Notes: generated by a model from the sequence alone, not told the origin. 64,000 nt of DNA from Neolentinus lepideus HHB14362 ss-1 (GCA_001632425.1 KV425657.1:21597-85596); one strand, 5' to 3'; numbered from the stretch's first letter, positions 21,281 through 34,319 are shown. Program-made: numbers and translations.

Positions 21281-24200
21281 TGCACTCTGAGTAGAGGAAG
21301 AGTGTAGTTCCCTCCTGGTCTATACGGGTGGCCGGAGAAATGACTGATTCAGGTATTCGTGCAGTGGAAGATCCACCCAACTCTCAAACAAGAACAATGA
21401 ACGAATTAGTTCACAGAAATACTTTTGCAGTCGTCTTAAGAGGTTGCGGAGAGGGAAAGACCTTTGCCAGGAAAGCTGGTTGACAAAACTAAAAGTAGAA
21501 GACTTATCGGCCCGCATTTCCGACCCGTCAGTCCAGTTGCCACAATTGCCACAAACTTTCTCGGCACTACTAAATTGACCATGACCACGCCTCTTTAAGA
21601 TCCATGAAAAGAGGCTTCACATCAAGTGACAGCCAAGTCAAGAATACAGGCAATGAACGTTTGTTAAACATGGCGACGCGCCTACATACACACACCTCCT
21701 AATCATACTTTGGTAATCCAGTCATCCTGTCCCCACGTGTCGGTACATCTCTGAGAATGATATCCTTTCGACAGGATTTCTCCCCATTCGGGTTGACTGA
21801 AGATATGTGATCACGCCTCCGGAAGCATCCTACCTACGGTACTTCTCAAGAGGCGACCTCCTCTTATGAACGCACGTCTGACCCTGGGATTTACGGCGTA
21901 AAACGGACAATCAGGAACAGGATAGAAAAGGAGGTACTGACACAGAGACGCTCCGCAGGGCAAAGTATCGTGACAACCGATGTTTACCACACGACCTCTG
22001 TCAGGACGTTCGTTCATCAGCGAACCCTTGAGTCAGTCTCGTTGTCCTACTGTTTCGTTCGTGCTCGTTCTAGAAAAATGTTATCAATTCAGGAATACGT
22101 CATCGTTAGACACTTAGCTAGAGCTTGACGCTCCTACAGTGTAGCCGAGGAGTGCCGTTAGTCGGCCATATAAGATGATCGTATGGCTGAGAACAGTAGC
22201 TGAAGTACTTCGTGCATAGAGCGAGGTCGTCCGAGTAAGGGAGAGTACAAGAAGGCTCAGACGCTCTTGGATAAAGCCAAGGAGACGTCTCGGCAGCCCA
22301 GGACATCCGGCAGAGCCCGTGTTCTGTGCTTCGTAGTCTTCTCCCCTTCTGTCAGCGTTAGTGTCTGTATTAGTAGTATACGGGAGGACTTGTTAAATCG
22401 GCCGCTATAAGATCGACGTGTACCGTCCGAGGTAAGCGTGGCGCTAGCATCGTTATTGAGAAGGCCGCCGATACGTCTGAAGCCGTCGAGTCGTTGACAG
22501 TCATAGAACAAGAGTCGTTTTCACCGGAGAAGGTATCGAACTTATCACCGAAAGGGACGTGGTTTCGTACCGACCATTGTTTTAGTTGAGCATTGTCGGG
22601 TGACGTAGATCTTTATGCGAGATACTATTGCTAAGACCTAAGAAGCAACATCGTTAGCCTCAGCATCCGAATCCAGGCAAACGATGGTACTTACATAGGA
22701 GTAGAGTCGCAAAAGCGAAGTCGTAAGAAGTAGATAAGTAGAGCCTCAAGGACAACGAATAAGCAAGTCACGACGACGAAGTGGTTTGCGAGAAGACTAA
22801 AGCACCAAGTGCCTAAGTAGATCTTACCTAGGTATCGAAATTCGGTTAATCGCGTGCAGATTAAACACGAAGCCAACATTGTCGATTCGACATACAAGGT
22901 CAATAATACAAGTGATCAAAGGGTTTGAGGGGGGTTGAGGAGTGGGGGAGGGTGATGATACACGGTCAAGTTGCCAGTGTCCGAGAACCGAGAAGCTACC
23001 GCAAAGAAAACGCGTCGATGTTTGCATATGCCTACTATATACCGCTCAAAAGTCGCGAGCGTGTCCGGCAGTCCGGCCAATATATCAAGAAGTCGTGAAA
23101 GCAAAAGCAAGAAGAAAAAGGAACGAGACGTGCTCGCCTCTCGCCGTCTTGCCAGTGTTGCCTGTGTCTTCTGAATCAATGTTGCGACGTCTATGCCGTG
23201 GGCTAGTAGAGGCGGGCGTTGGGGAAGTAGATACGGTGAAAGAGCCAGTATACTAGTTGCCGCCGCGTCTGTGTGAGCGTGATCCTGTAGGTAACTTTCA
23301 CGTGATCCGTGTCCCGCGATTGTGAATGATGCATTCGCCTCTGCGACATTTTTAATCTTTCAGCATGCTTAGGACGGAAGGGCGAAGTCTTTGTCACGAA
23401 CAAAAGTAAGGAGACAGTGTCCTGTATTCCGTCTTGGAAAGTACTCTGAGTGACTGATCTGACAGTTTTGTCAATCTAGGAAGTAGTATTCCCGCCAAGG
23501 CCCTGAGTATCGACCGCTGTGGTCCGCCTCTGTAACAATGTCTTGAACGGAAACAGGTTATACCTATCTCGTAAAAATCCAGGTGACGAGTCCATGCTCT
23601 ACCCATTCCGTATCCTCCCAGACAACTAGCGCAGTTGAACGATCATTCCAACGCACACGGCTATCCCGTCCTTGTTCTCAATCCATCTTGCTGTAGCCAT
23701 GGTTCACTCACCCTCCTGATCGTCCTTCCTACTTTCGTGTCTGTTTGACGAGTGTTTTATCTGCTTGACTCCAGAACGAAGGTGTATCTCCAGAGGTTCA
23801 AACCACGACAGGCGTCTGACTGGGATGCCAGGAAGCAACGTAGACAAGGCAGGGAACTTTCTGAAGTATCTCGTTGCAGGTCTTACAGTAAGCGTAAAGA
23901 CTTGACAAATACCTCCTCGTCGCTTCATATGTCGTTATTAAGCCCTTGATATAGGTACTCGCTGCAGAAACTAGCGGTCAAGCACTTGTGGATTAGCTGT
24001 GGGCGCAATGAAGGATAGTGAACTATGTCATTTGAGCAAGGACATCTGCGTGTACCATTACGAGGTGAGCACATCACCGCTGACATTTTCTATTGACGAT
24101 CACTTCAATCAGTAGCTTTTCTCAAAACATGCACATGAGCTAGGAGTCGGATGTAGACTCTTCTTGTCCCGGCGCGTGACACATCTGCTCAACTATTTTC

Positions 24201-25384
24201 TTTCTCTGGCTTGCTCTGTCATCGTGCCCGAAGCGGGCGTGGCCAGCTCACGGAGCGTCCTGCCTGCTGCCGTAAAATAGCTACTGAAAAAAATGGCCCA
24301 TAGACGTTGCGTACACCATGAGATGGCGACGCCAACGTACATAACCCTGAAGAGGAAGACTGGATGCCGTAACTACAATGCATCCCTTCTGCGCATCTTT
24401 CGCTTGGCTCGTTCCCCGTCTCGCACGGCACTATCCTCGAGCACGTCTGTGCAAATTGTACGTTCCTTCTGCAAAAGACGTCCAGGAAGTACGACACACC
24501 CTACTCCGCCGCCTCCCTCCACCAATACATGACATATTACGTCTCGCCGAGTATCAGGCTGACCTGGCGTCTCGAAGACCTTCCCGCGGCCAGGCCAGAC
24601 GCCACTTGTTACCGGACAGGTACAATACGAACAGGCCCCAACGTTCTGGCGTCCTTTATTCTGACTCAGAAAGGTTTGCGATCGTCCCTGGTCTCGATGT
24701 GACGCCACACAGCGTTTATATCCAAGAAAAGGATCCTGTTGGCTAACGATTGATTTTCTCACTGCCATCACGTGGTAATGCGCGTCAGACAAATCGGTCG
24801 GCCTGGCTGGGTGCTTGTAGAAGGAGAACGCCAGATACGAAAGATAGGGCCTTAAGGACCGACCTGCTATTTCAAAGCATGAAATAGTCATGGCCATGTC
24901 CACGAGTGTTCCGTTCGTTTCGAAATATGTCTGATTGATGCGACCCGCGGAACGCTTGGAGTCTTGGACACGGGTTTTGAGCCACTGGATTGGTGGCAGG
25001 AGGCTGTGCGCCGTCAACCGTCCACTGAGCATCAATGAGATACTCCCAGTTATACTAATCGCCGTTCTAGATTCTCGTATGTTGAGATGATCCAATATTC
25101 CGGCGTGCTTTCGCCACCATCTAGGAACGATGCACCTACCTACTGTTTCAGCTTGAAGTCGTCAAATTTCGATGCCTAGTTCCGCTATGAATAGCTGGTC
25201 ATTACGCATCTAATCCAGGTCCGTACTGTGCAATTCTCCGAGTCAAGTGTTATGATACGTTAAACTCGGGATATACGTCAAGCATAACTAAACCAACCTC
25301 TCAACATGTAAACCAAGTTCACTGGGTAATAGACCATACGGTACATGCACAGCTGTGCACATGGATGTGGATCTGTCTATCGAA
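21281..25384. other. About 4 kb without a recognisable gene
   Basis: Only short or unconvincing frames. A minus-strand hydrophobic stretch at about 22690-22820 (CFSLLANHFVVVTCLFVVLEALLIYFL) might be a decayed membrane-protein exon. A G-rich run lies at 22921-22955. No terminal repeats or RNA genes were recognised. Confidence 0.35.
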
Positions 25385-25948
25385 TTACTGACTCATTTTA
25401 CCAACACTTGTATGAGACGCTAATAAATACATGGATTCCGACGGAACAATGGCAACGCGCACGCTTTCAAGTACTGTTTCCGAGCTGAGAGATCCAGGCA
25501 TTCTAGTCTGCGTTTTTGTTGCATCTCCATCTTTTCTAATCACGCGCTTCACATTCGTATGTATGTTTATGAGCTCGACACTCGCCGACTCTACCTTCTT
25601 TCCCTGTTGCGGAACCACAGCCACGTGCGTTGCGCGAACCAGCGGATAACTTGCAATTGACCGTCGATCGAAGTTCGAATAAACAGGACCCGTGTCATCA
25701 ACTTCGTGAAGACTCAGCGAAACGAAACTGATGCATGGATTGCCCAGAACGTTCAGAATACTACTCTTTCCAGACAGGTCACCGTTTATTCCTGCAAACG
25801 GCATCGGAGTTGGACCGGATAATCCTTGAATCCCGCTCAGATCCAGGCGAGTAATCCTTTGAACTGCGATTGTTACACTTTCGACCGCTGGATGAGACCG
25901 AAAGACCCGGTCGCAAGGTGTCCATTCCGTAATAGCCCGACTGGCCAA
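25385..25948 (-). CDS. Hypothetical protein, unrecognised
   Basis: Uninterrupted frame of 187 codons from ATG. The composition is protein-like, with beta-rich alternating hydrophobics (SHPAVESVTIAVQRITRLDLSG; LVRATHVAVVPQQGKKVESASVELI). No family recognised and no signal peptide. It lies about 210 bp from, and divergent to, the Rds1-like gene. It could be chance or a fragment. Confidence 0.3.
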   Translation of the reverse strand: MASRAITEWTPCDRVFRSHPAVESVTIAVQRITRLDLSGIQGLSGPTPMPFAGINGDLSGKSSILNVLGNPCISFVSLSLHEVDDTGPVYSNFDRRSIASYPLVRATHVAVVPQQGKKVESASVELINIHTNVKRVIRKDGDATKTQTRMPGSLSSETVLESVRVAIVPSESMYLLASHTSVGKMSQ

Positions 25949-26161
25949 ACGGTCCGTCAGCCTTCCTCGATTTTTTTGGCTGAAGTCCTGCTCGTGATCG
26001 GTGTCATGCTTATGGATGTGGCACTACTTGGGCAAATTCAAAACCACCCCAGATGAAATGATTTAGCGACGAAACTCGTATATAAGAACAAGGGCATAAT
26101 TCAACCTCCCCAGACATCTCCTGTAGATCGTCTCCGCATTTCGGGTACCTCCCATTCCACA

Positions 26162-27437
26162 ATGATTGGCTCTGTCTTGCTCATCCCTCTTATCCTTTCC
26201 TCTCTCGTTGCTAGCGCACCTGCGCCCACCTCCGTCTCTCCCACCTACCCCAGCCCGACTTCCCTGTCAAGTGTCCCCTCCGGCGGCATTGCTCTTGATG
26301 CCACGCCGATCTACAATGCGACGACCGATTTCGATTACGAGTCACTTCAGCTCGTCCTCCACCAGGAGTACATCGAGCTCGACCTGTTCCACAATGGATT
26401 GGCCCGTTTCTCGGCGGAGGACTTCGAAGCCGAGGGTCTCAACGCACAGGACCGGTTCTTGATCGAGCACATGGCAGACCAGGAGGTTGGTCACGCAACT
26501 ATGGTCTCGAACATTATCGGTGGTAGGTGTTTCCGGTCTCATTCTCTTGACCTGCGTCTCATTGCTCCGCCTCCCAGAACGCGCGGCTAAGCAATGCTCA
26601 TACTCGTACCCCTACACCAACGTCCGCGAGTTCATCGACTTCTGCCAGAAGCTAACTCGCTGGGGCGAAGCCGGTGTATACGGCTTCCTCGAACACCTGA
26701 ATAACCGCGCCTCCGCGAATCTGCTCCTGCAGTCTATTACGACCGAGGCTCGCCAACAGATGTCGTTCCGTCAGTTTGAGGGCTTGTTCCCCTACCCTGA
26801 GTGGTTCACCACGGGTATAACCCAGAGCATGACTTGGACTCTGCTGGCGCCGTACATCACCAGCTGTCCCGAGGGCAACCCACATCTTAAGTGGACTAAT
26901 TTCCCGGCTTTGAATATCACGGTACGTCTCTTTATCAGTTGGCTTCCCTATCCTCACTTACGCTGTCATTCAAAGAACGACCCTACCCAGTTTGCTCTTT
27001 CTTCCGACAAAAAGCCCGCCATCTCTTCCAATGTCTCGTCCCTCACTGCCCCTGGCTACGAGGTGCACTTCGTCTGGGACTGCCCATGCAAATCCGTCGG
27101 TCCGAACAACACCTACATCACGAAGAGCATGGCCACTGGGCCGCCCAAGTTCGCTGCCTGGATCGCGCAGCTGAACGTCACATACACGGAGCTGTACAAC
27201 GTATCTGGTAACAGTGCGTACACGATCCAGCCGACTGGGGGGGTGTTTGGACCGAACAGCGCGACTGTCGTTAACGGTACTCAGTACGTGGCTGACGCTC
27301 CTGTGAGGATGTCGCGCTAATGAATGGTTCGTAGGTTCGTCCTGCTTACGGACAGCAACCCGTACATCACCCCGGCCAATATGTCCTACCTGGATGCTCA
27401 TGTTGTCGCTGGTCCTGCTGTATACCAAGCCGACTAG
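26162..27437 (+). CDS. Rds1-like secreted protein with ferritin-like domain
   Basis: Model: join(26162..26522, 26578..26921, 26976..27283, 27335..27437), 371 aa. Signal peptide MIGSVLLIPLILSSLVASA, then a Thr/Ser/Pro-rich spacer. Residues about 55-190 are a ferritin-like four-helix domain, with HQEYIELDLFHNGLARFS and DQEVGHATMVSNIIGG. Helix glutamates and histidine in these two motifs are typical of the ferritin-like fold. The second half has several N-glycosylation sequons. Fungal relatives are annotated as stress-response protein Rds1, induced by nutrient and stress signals in fission yeast; the molecular role is unknown. A TATA-like TATATAAG at 26078-26085 lies 77 bp before the ATG. A second frame open across the third intron would give a shorter C-terminus (stop at about 27318), but splicing gives the conserved NPYITPANMSYLDAHVV end. 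Confidence 0.82.
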
Positions 27438-28349
27438 TGCGGTGATTGTGCAAACACAGGTAGATGATTTATTAAAACGATCTGCGGCTTTACGCTTTCT
27501 CTTCCACGCGACATGAACTTTGGTTTCATCTGCTCTGCGGCGACTTTCCAGTTCTGCGCTTACTTCCATGCGCCACAACGATTTCCAACGATCACTCTGC
27601 ATTTTTATTTAGCACGGTGTGATGCTTTGTATTGAACGTCTTGTAACGTGTGTCGACGTGCACACTGCACACTGCAGTTAGTAACGAGACTTCTTCGTGG
27701 TGGTTTGGATTGAATCGTGAAAATTGCTAGCCTCATAAAGGTTGCGGAATGTCGAAAATCCACCCATTTCCGTATGATACAGATGGTTCCCGAGTTATGG
27801 TACTTGGCCAGCACGTGTCTTCGCACGTGATTGTGATCTGGTCACACACTAAATCGAGAAATCCACGCAACCTCTCGATAGTATTATGACAAAAATACTT
27901 ACTTCTGGCTCAATTAAAACCTTCTTAAGCTGTTTTGTTGAGCCTCTAGGTATCTTTCTGAAATTTCAGATTTGTTGTCACGGAGCAGCCACATGTTGAG
28001 AAAGTGACGCGGCGGTGGGAATTCGGGATAGCACGTGGCGGCAGCAGCAAAGAGAGAGAGCTGATTGGTGGGTAGCCACGTGGAAACACCTACGCAGGTT
28101 TCTAATTGTGGTAACATGATATCGTCTTGTAGTTGAACCTAACTGACGTTCTTAATACTCGAAAACATCAGATCGCTCGCTTTCACCATGAGCACTGGGA
28201 CCTGGCCGATCCGCTTAAGGGACGACGTCGTTCTGTAGCCTTGGACGAATGACCGGGATTAGATGACCTGCATTACCATTTAGCCTATTCAGCGCCCAAT
28301 GAAGAGACAGGAGATCTGACACTACATACCATCTTTATCTCTTCAGGGA
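27438..28349. other. Intergenic, nothing recognisable
   Basis: The 3' flank of the Rds1-like gene and unique DNA. An E-box-like CACGTG occurs near 27820 and 28078. No gene or repeat identified. Confidence 0.35.
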
Positions 28350-28992
28350 TCATCCAAACTTCGGCCCCAGACAGAATTCATTCTCTACAATGATCACAAT
28401 ACGATCCAGATTCTCGTGCCAGCATGAGTGCCTAGATAAGTGAGGATCATTGTCGCGTAGCTATTTGTCTGACAAAGGACGATACCTACGAGAATCTAGC
28501 TAGGACTACAATCCTATCGCCTTTTCTGGTGACACTGGTGAAGTCTCCCTCGAAAAGCGATACAGTCCAGGACTTCGTAAACCTCTTGAAGGGCACTGTA
28601 AATCCAATTCGCAACGGTACAATCTCTCCGGATGGCCTCCTCATTGCCAAGGAAAGCCTGACGACTTGGGTGGACATGGACCGCGCCATGTCGATTCGTT
28701 TGTGGAGTACGAGGCGCAAGGAGACAGGTATCGCGGGTAACGGCGGAGATTCGAACCGAATATCGAAGTTCGGGATGGTTGTGAAAGAACGGAGCTGTGG
28801 GCGAGGAGGAACGATCGGTACGATGTAGCTTGCTTTGATGCTGGCCGGAAGGTACGCCGCTAGTTCGAGAATCATGTCGACAATCTCTACTGGCACGTAG
28901 CGCAAGATAGCAAGACGAGTGTGAAGGACATCGCTTGGTGTAAGACGAGAGTGTCGTTTTCGTTGTATAGGTAAGGGGACGTTAGCTGACAT
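28350..28992 (-). CDS. F-box-like hypothetical protein
   Basis: Model: complement(28350..28431, 28490..28992), 194 aa, one 58-nt intron (GTAGGT...CTAG). Without splicing the frame would stop one codon after the donor. With splicing it gains a sensible tail (HSCWHENLDRIVIIVENEF). Residues about 25-50 (LAILRYVPVEIVDMILELAAYLP) resemble an F-box start, where LPxEIxxxIL is usual. The rest has the strand-rich pattern of a family common in Agaricomycetes that ends with a motif near ARF...SCW. If the F-box is real, it would recruit a target to an SCF ubiquitin ligase. The assignment is tentative. Confidence 0.5.
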
Positions 28993-29842
28993 ATCGCGCG
29001 GGGAGATGGCTGATCAGCCTGTAGTACTGATATATATTCTCCTGGTGTCATGAACAAGATAAGGCGCGATCTTCCATGAAGGGCACAAAGGCACTGTGGC
29101 GTACTAGCGTATAGTACGAGTCATAGCCAGTCTATCTGTCATGCGGGCCACACTAAGCCGAACTTCGGTAGCAATTCCCGACCGGAAATCATTATGGGAA
29201 GGTTAGCAGAGCAGTTACGGAATGCTAACATGGCATGGCTGGACAAGGGCATCGACTCAGCGGACATGCGTTCGGGTGTCAGTCGAGAAATGTAATTGAC
29301 AACAATCAATAGCCACTCAGTACTAGACTCGCCGGCGGTGCGAGCACATCTCAATATTTACCGTAGCAGAAGTACATAGTTACACCACAGCACTACCTCG
29401 TACGCCCTCGACCTCGTTTCCTGGTTGTATTATAATTATTGCCCGGGATATCTGATTGTTCTGTACGGATATGCAGAGCGTTAACTTTAATAGAACACTT
29501 AAGGCTGGCAATATTCGCTAAATTTCGCCGTGACAACTTCTTGATCGGCGCTTCCATGATTTGGTGCCACGAACTCGCATCAATATCACCTGATGATCCT
29601 GTATCATTACTACGAAAGCGCCACATTTAATGTCAGACTGCAACTATGACAAGGGTCTTGTCAAACCGGAGGGGTAACGAGATGATAATTCAGTCCATGG
29701 ACGTCGCAGTTGAGCTGGCGGCTGACAGCAGCTCGTCACTGCATTCTGATCCGTCTCTGGAGCCGAGTATCCCTCTTGCTATTCTCTAACTTTTGCGCGT
29801 GGAATAGTCTGTTTCGTGAACTTCGCATCTTTGCTTGTGGTC
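28993..29842. other. Intergenic, nothing recognisable
   Basis: Contains the upstream regions of two divergent genes. No frame, repeat or RNA gene could be supported. Confidence 0.35.
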
Positions 29843-31974
29843 ATGTCTACATCAGAGGTACCATTTGTTTTCGATCTCCGCAGTGTCGTTCTCTTGCTAA
29901 CATCAGTCACATCACAGCGGGAGTGCCAGTGGTGGTACTACGGTAACTGGCAGCCGCATAGTACAAATCATACACGAGATCAATCGTCCCGGGAAAGCAC
30001 CAATGCGTACGGTCCTCATCAACCATACGGTCGGCATATGGACTCGAGACCGAATACAAGCCGTCCATATCAGCCCGAGTCAAGGCCTCCTGGCCCAGTC
30101 GTCCCAGTCAGTCCTTCAGCTTCGGTTAGGCGTCATGGATCAGTTTCTCTGATTTGAATTAGACAGCGTCATACTACGAGGGGACTCCGAGGATTATGGG
30201 AGCTGATGAAGAGGGGATTGCAGCGTTTGAGCTGGCTTGCTCCCAGTCGGAGGTCTCGTATATGCCTGCCGATTCCGATGACTTACTTTCTGGGACTGCT
30301 TCATCCAGTATTCCAATGCATTTGAGCTCTACTGGAACACTACTGGCAACTCACCCGTCGACTGCCTATCCTAATGATCACCAAGTCTTTGATTCATATT
30401 GTTCGTACCAGCCACAATGGGCATCACATGGTTCTTCCCCGGCTGTCCAGGAATCTCGCTCGAGCAGCTTAGGCCAAGGGCCACAACGGGATGAGTCCGA
30501 GTGGTATACGACACCCTATTCTCTAGACAGCTTGACAAGCTCCAGGTCTTTGCACTCGGGTCCTTTGAATAATCCAAATACCTGGCCTTTTGCAGTGCAC
30601 GATTCTCATTACAGCATATCCAGCTATGTGAACGAGACGCAAACCGCGGGTCCAAGTACTTCCCAACCAGTGCATCCAGCGAGATGGCCGCCTGCAGTTC
30701 CGATTGTTATTTCGCCGGAATCGAGCTCTTTCCGCTCTTATCAGCCGGAGTCGTCCTCTGGATTTCCAAGCTCGACTTCCATCCATTCCAGCCACTCGCT
30801 ACATTCGGAGGAGCGACCTTCTTCAGTTCCCTTCCAGCCGAGAGTCTCTTCGCTAGATGCCGTCTCGAGACCCGGGGAATGTGTCGGTCACTCTCCTTCC
30901 CGTTCAAGACAAGCGGTACCTGTCATTCAGGTGCGTGGGGGCCCTATGCTGAGTGCGTCAGCGCCTCAGCAGTGTACTTTCGCGACTCCGTCAAGCCCAC
31001 TAGATAGCAATATTCGACAATCCTCCGAACCGGTGCTCCGGGCACCAGTGCCGCAGCGGCCAACTTGTCCCTTATTGCAATCTGCAGGGTGCAAGCGGCC
31101 TCACTCGCCTCTGGCTCAGCCGCCCGATAACAGGTCATTGTATCACAATTTTCGTGCTGAGCCTCCTGCGTCAAGCTCCGGATTCCAGTGCGCAGATTTG
31201 GCGCATACGCCTTCCACTTGGTCAACTGATACGGGACGAAACGACGCAGACGATAATAGACGAAGCCGCAAACGGAGGATGACTATCGCTATTTCTGCAC
31301 ATCTAGGAATGCCTCCGGCGCCCGCAGAGGTTAGATACTACGGAAACCTAGATCTATATGCTGTGACACTTCCGGGGCTTGCTGAGAAGTGCTTACCAGC
31401 TGGTCAAACGTTCCCTCAATACGAAGATGTGTATCAGGCTCTTCTCTATCACCAGGCCAAATCACTGCATACCGGACGCTGCTATCTTCCTGAGGACTCT
31501 GAGACAAATTGTTTGGGAACTGGCTATTTACGTGCTGCTTGCGTTTGGGATCCCGTCGCTGAGGCAGCTTTCGACGTCGTCATTACAGAAATTCACGTGT
31601 CGAAGACCTTCAAAATCAGCAGCAACATTAGGGATCTCTTCCCAGGCCCCACTATGAGGCCTCCAGGACCAGGAATCAATGCAAAGACACACCTCAGCCT
31701 GGAGAAGGGCTACCCCGGCGTCAAAGGATCTCACGGTATCTTCAAGCTGAAGCGTGTTTGGGTCAAGATCGATTTGTCTACAGGAGAAGAACAAGAGCTT
31801 TTCGAGGGCTTCTTTTCGCTTAACGTGCGTTACAGCGAAGAGCACAGGAAGAGAGGTGCGGACCGACCCCAGAAGCTGAAGTTTGCAATACCTTTCTGGG
31901 CGATCCGAGCTGCCAAGGACGTAGATGGCAAGGAAATAGGTTTGGTACCCCTTCTGAGTCCATTGCGTTCATAG
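29843..31974 (+). CDS. Large Ser/Pro-rich protein with conserved-looking C-terminal domain
   Basis: Model: join(29843..29857, 29918..30124, 30163..31974), 677 aa. The start MSTSE is followed by a 60-nt intron with a perfect CTAAC branch site, then by a 38-nt intron (30125-30162). Residues 1-430 are low-complexity Ser/Pro/Gln-rich, as in many fungal regulators. A short basic run RRSRKRRM (about residue 430) could be a nuclear signal. Residues about 440-670 look globular, with HTGRCYLPEDSETNCLGTGYLR, AACVWDPVAEAAFDVVITEIHV and GEEQELFEGFFSLNVRY. I do not recognise the domain. The layout suggests a nuclear regulator, but this is inference. Confidence 0.65.
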
Positions 31975-32128
31975 ATCTATATCGCGAGTCCGAGTACCGC
32001 CTCATGTAAATGACTCAGGATGTGCAGTACCCGAATACAGTGCTTCTATGCAGACGATGTAGTCATGATGAATAATGACTAAAATGAAACATAATGTAAG
32101 TGAAAGACAACACACTAGACTATCACGA

Positions 32129-34319
32129 CTAATCCCTGAACGAGTCGGATTCTATGCCGTGAATAGCAACGGGTTTCTAGGGAGGTCAGTCAGGTCAGAT
32201 TAGTCCGAGTTATGAAAGTCTCATTCTCACCTTCCTTGGACAAGCTTCTGTTATCCTGTTGCAGCCCCACACCTGGATATCTTTGATTTTCTCACATTTA
32301 TCCAGGATGTCCTTGACGACGAAGTCATCGAGCTCCCGGCACCAGCCAACATCCAGCGTCCTCAGTTCCTTGGCCGTTTCGGAGAGCATCGCCAGCGCTT
32401 TCTGCGAGACAGCCTTCCACCCATTTATGTTGAGATGCTGAAGAGTCTTGCCGGAGTGCGCCAGTATCGAAGTCAAAGCCGCGGTGGACAGCTCAGCATT
32501 GCGGGACATGTCGAGGGAGGTCAGCGGCAGATTTGTTCCCCTCTCCCTGTCCATGTCTACATCTTCGTCTTCGGGGTCCTTCTGCGGAGCGACACCCCTC
32601 CAAATATCAAATAGATAAGCCACACCAGCATCTGTCAAATCCGGAACGTTGGCAAGAGACAAGGACGATAGCGACCCCGCATGGGGTGTCAACCCGTCCT
32701 TCAGGAAGTCGTCGGTAAGAAACTCATGACCGGACAGATCGAGGTGGTCCAGCTGAGGACCAATAGCGCACATCATCTCGACGCATGCCTCGTCGCTCAA
32801 AGACTTGCCTGTGCCAGGGTCGGAAAGATCCAGACCCCTCAATGAGCCCTTCCACTGAGCGATCTCCGTCAAGAACACGTCCTCCATCTTGCCGACCTCC
32901 TTCAACCTTAGTTCCGTGATGGCTCTGCAGTTCTCGACAAGCGACTGCATGCATGCCAGGTCGAAGCGCGGGCTCTGAGTGATCAGGAAGCCCTCGAGGC
33001 GCGGATGCGCTTTGAAGAACGACTTCCACGAGTCTGTACGGATGAGGAAGGGGCCGAGCAACTCGATGCGCTGCAACGCGGGGAGCGACTTATTCCATGA
33101 ATCGATAGCTGCGTCGTCCAAACGCCCGCAGTAGTCGAGACGGAGGCTGGTGAGGTTCGGGTTCATCATGGCCAAGCTGCCAAATGCCTGAGGTGTCAAA
33201 TCTAAGAAAGTAACCCAAGTCAGTGCACGCGAAGCAGCTTGCGAGATGATTTACTTGTAACGTCGTAGAGGGTCAGTCTGACGTTCTGTACGTCATAGAA
33301 TAGCTGAACATTTTCAGAGGTCCTGCGATAATCATGAACATAGGGAAATACAGATATGTAGGACAGCGTACATGCTCCTGTTCCTGGAGATAGACTTGGC
33401 TATCTCGTCAAGGTTCATAGTACCTATGTCACCTAGCGCCTCGACGTCATCGATATGGTTGCTGATAATCTATGGGACGAATGGTCAGCTATCAGGAATG
33501 ACAGAAAAATTTGTTGCGCTCGCTTTGATGCAAAGAGAGGCCAGGCTGGGGAGATTTCGCTCCTCAAAGCTGATAACGTTCCGCTTCTCTGCGGCTGCCT
33601 TGCGTTTCCGCGGTGCAGCGGGCTTTTTGAACGGATCGGCCCCTGATGCCTTTGCACACTGATGACATAACCAGCCTGGACCGGGGCGAGCGGCCATAGT
33701 GTATTTCGTCTGAAATACATTGTCACTCCAAATGATTTGCAACGTCATGGTTGACGGGACCTACCACTGTGAACTGCTTCTCGCACTTGGCACAATTCTC
33801 AAAGCTTCCGACGGGTGGCTTCGCGCTAGTAGATCCATTCCCTCGCCACAACTGCTTTGAGATAGCTGTGTACGCATCCTCCTCCTCGTCATATGAAGCG
33901 TCGTCGTCTTCCTTGGCCTTCTTCTTGGCCGCTATTGTTCCCTTCCCTTTGCCTTTATCCGTGACCTTTCGTTTTTTTGTTGTCGGTTCATCCGGTTCAT
34001 CTAGTGCGTCGGAGTGATACTCCTCGGCCTTCAAGGGTGGCCTTACCAGTCGGTCATAAGCGCCCTATAGAGATCCGCTCACCTCGTCAGCCTCTCCCAG
34101 CTCAGTCTCTCTTTCAACTTGATTAGCGTTGCTGGGTCCTGCCTCTTGTTGATTCTGGTCCTGATTCCGCGTCCGCGCTCGCCGTGCAATGGTCGTCGCG
34201 GTGATACCAGACTCCTATTCGCAATGGTTTTCGTAAATTATAGATACGATTCCGAAGTAACCTACCTTTAAGAACTCTGTCAAAGCAGATGTAGGTCCTC
34301 GAACGTTGTTGCCGCGCAT
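32129..34319 (-). CDS. RAD7: RAD7-like nucleotide excision repair protein (leucine-rich repeats)
   Basis: Model: complement(32129..32176, 32231..33201, 33255..33322, 33372..33469, 33524..33709, 33765..34028, 34083..34214, 34266..34319), 606 aa. The start MRGNNVRGPTSALTEFLKESGI is the typical Rad7 N-terminus. Next come an acidic/basic region (TTKKRKV could be a nuclear signal), a Cys pair CAKCEKQF with GPGWLCHQCAKASG that probably binds zinc, DPFKKPAAPRKRK, and IDDVEALGDIGTMNLDEIAKSIS. Residues about 275-590 are leucine-rich repeats ending CNRITEACPRK. Rad7 with Rad16 recognises damage in non-transcribed DNA (global-genome repair) and is part of an Elongin-type ubiquitin ligase in yeast. The intron after LCIK starts with GC instead of GT. 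No breaks seen. Confidence 0.9.

Noticed and set aside
24373..25095. 240-codon minus-strand frame
   Set aside because: The composition looks random (many Arg, Cys, His, low-bias codons), no domain was recognised, and overlapping plus-strand frames are equally long. Not enough support to call a gene.
26970..27602. 210-codon minus-strand frame
   Set aside because: It is antisense to the last exons of the Rds1-like gene and has no recognisable protein features.
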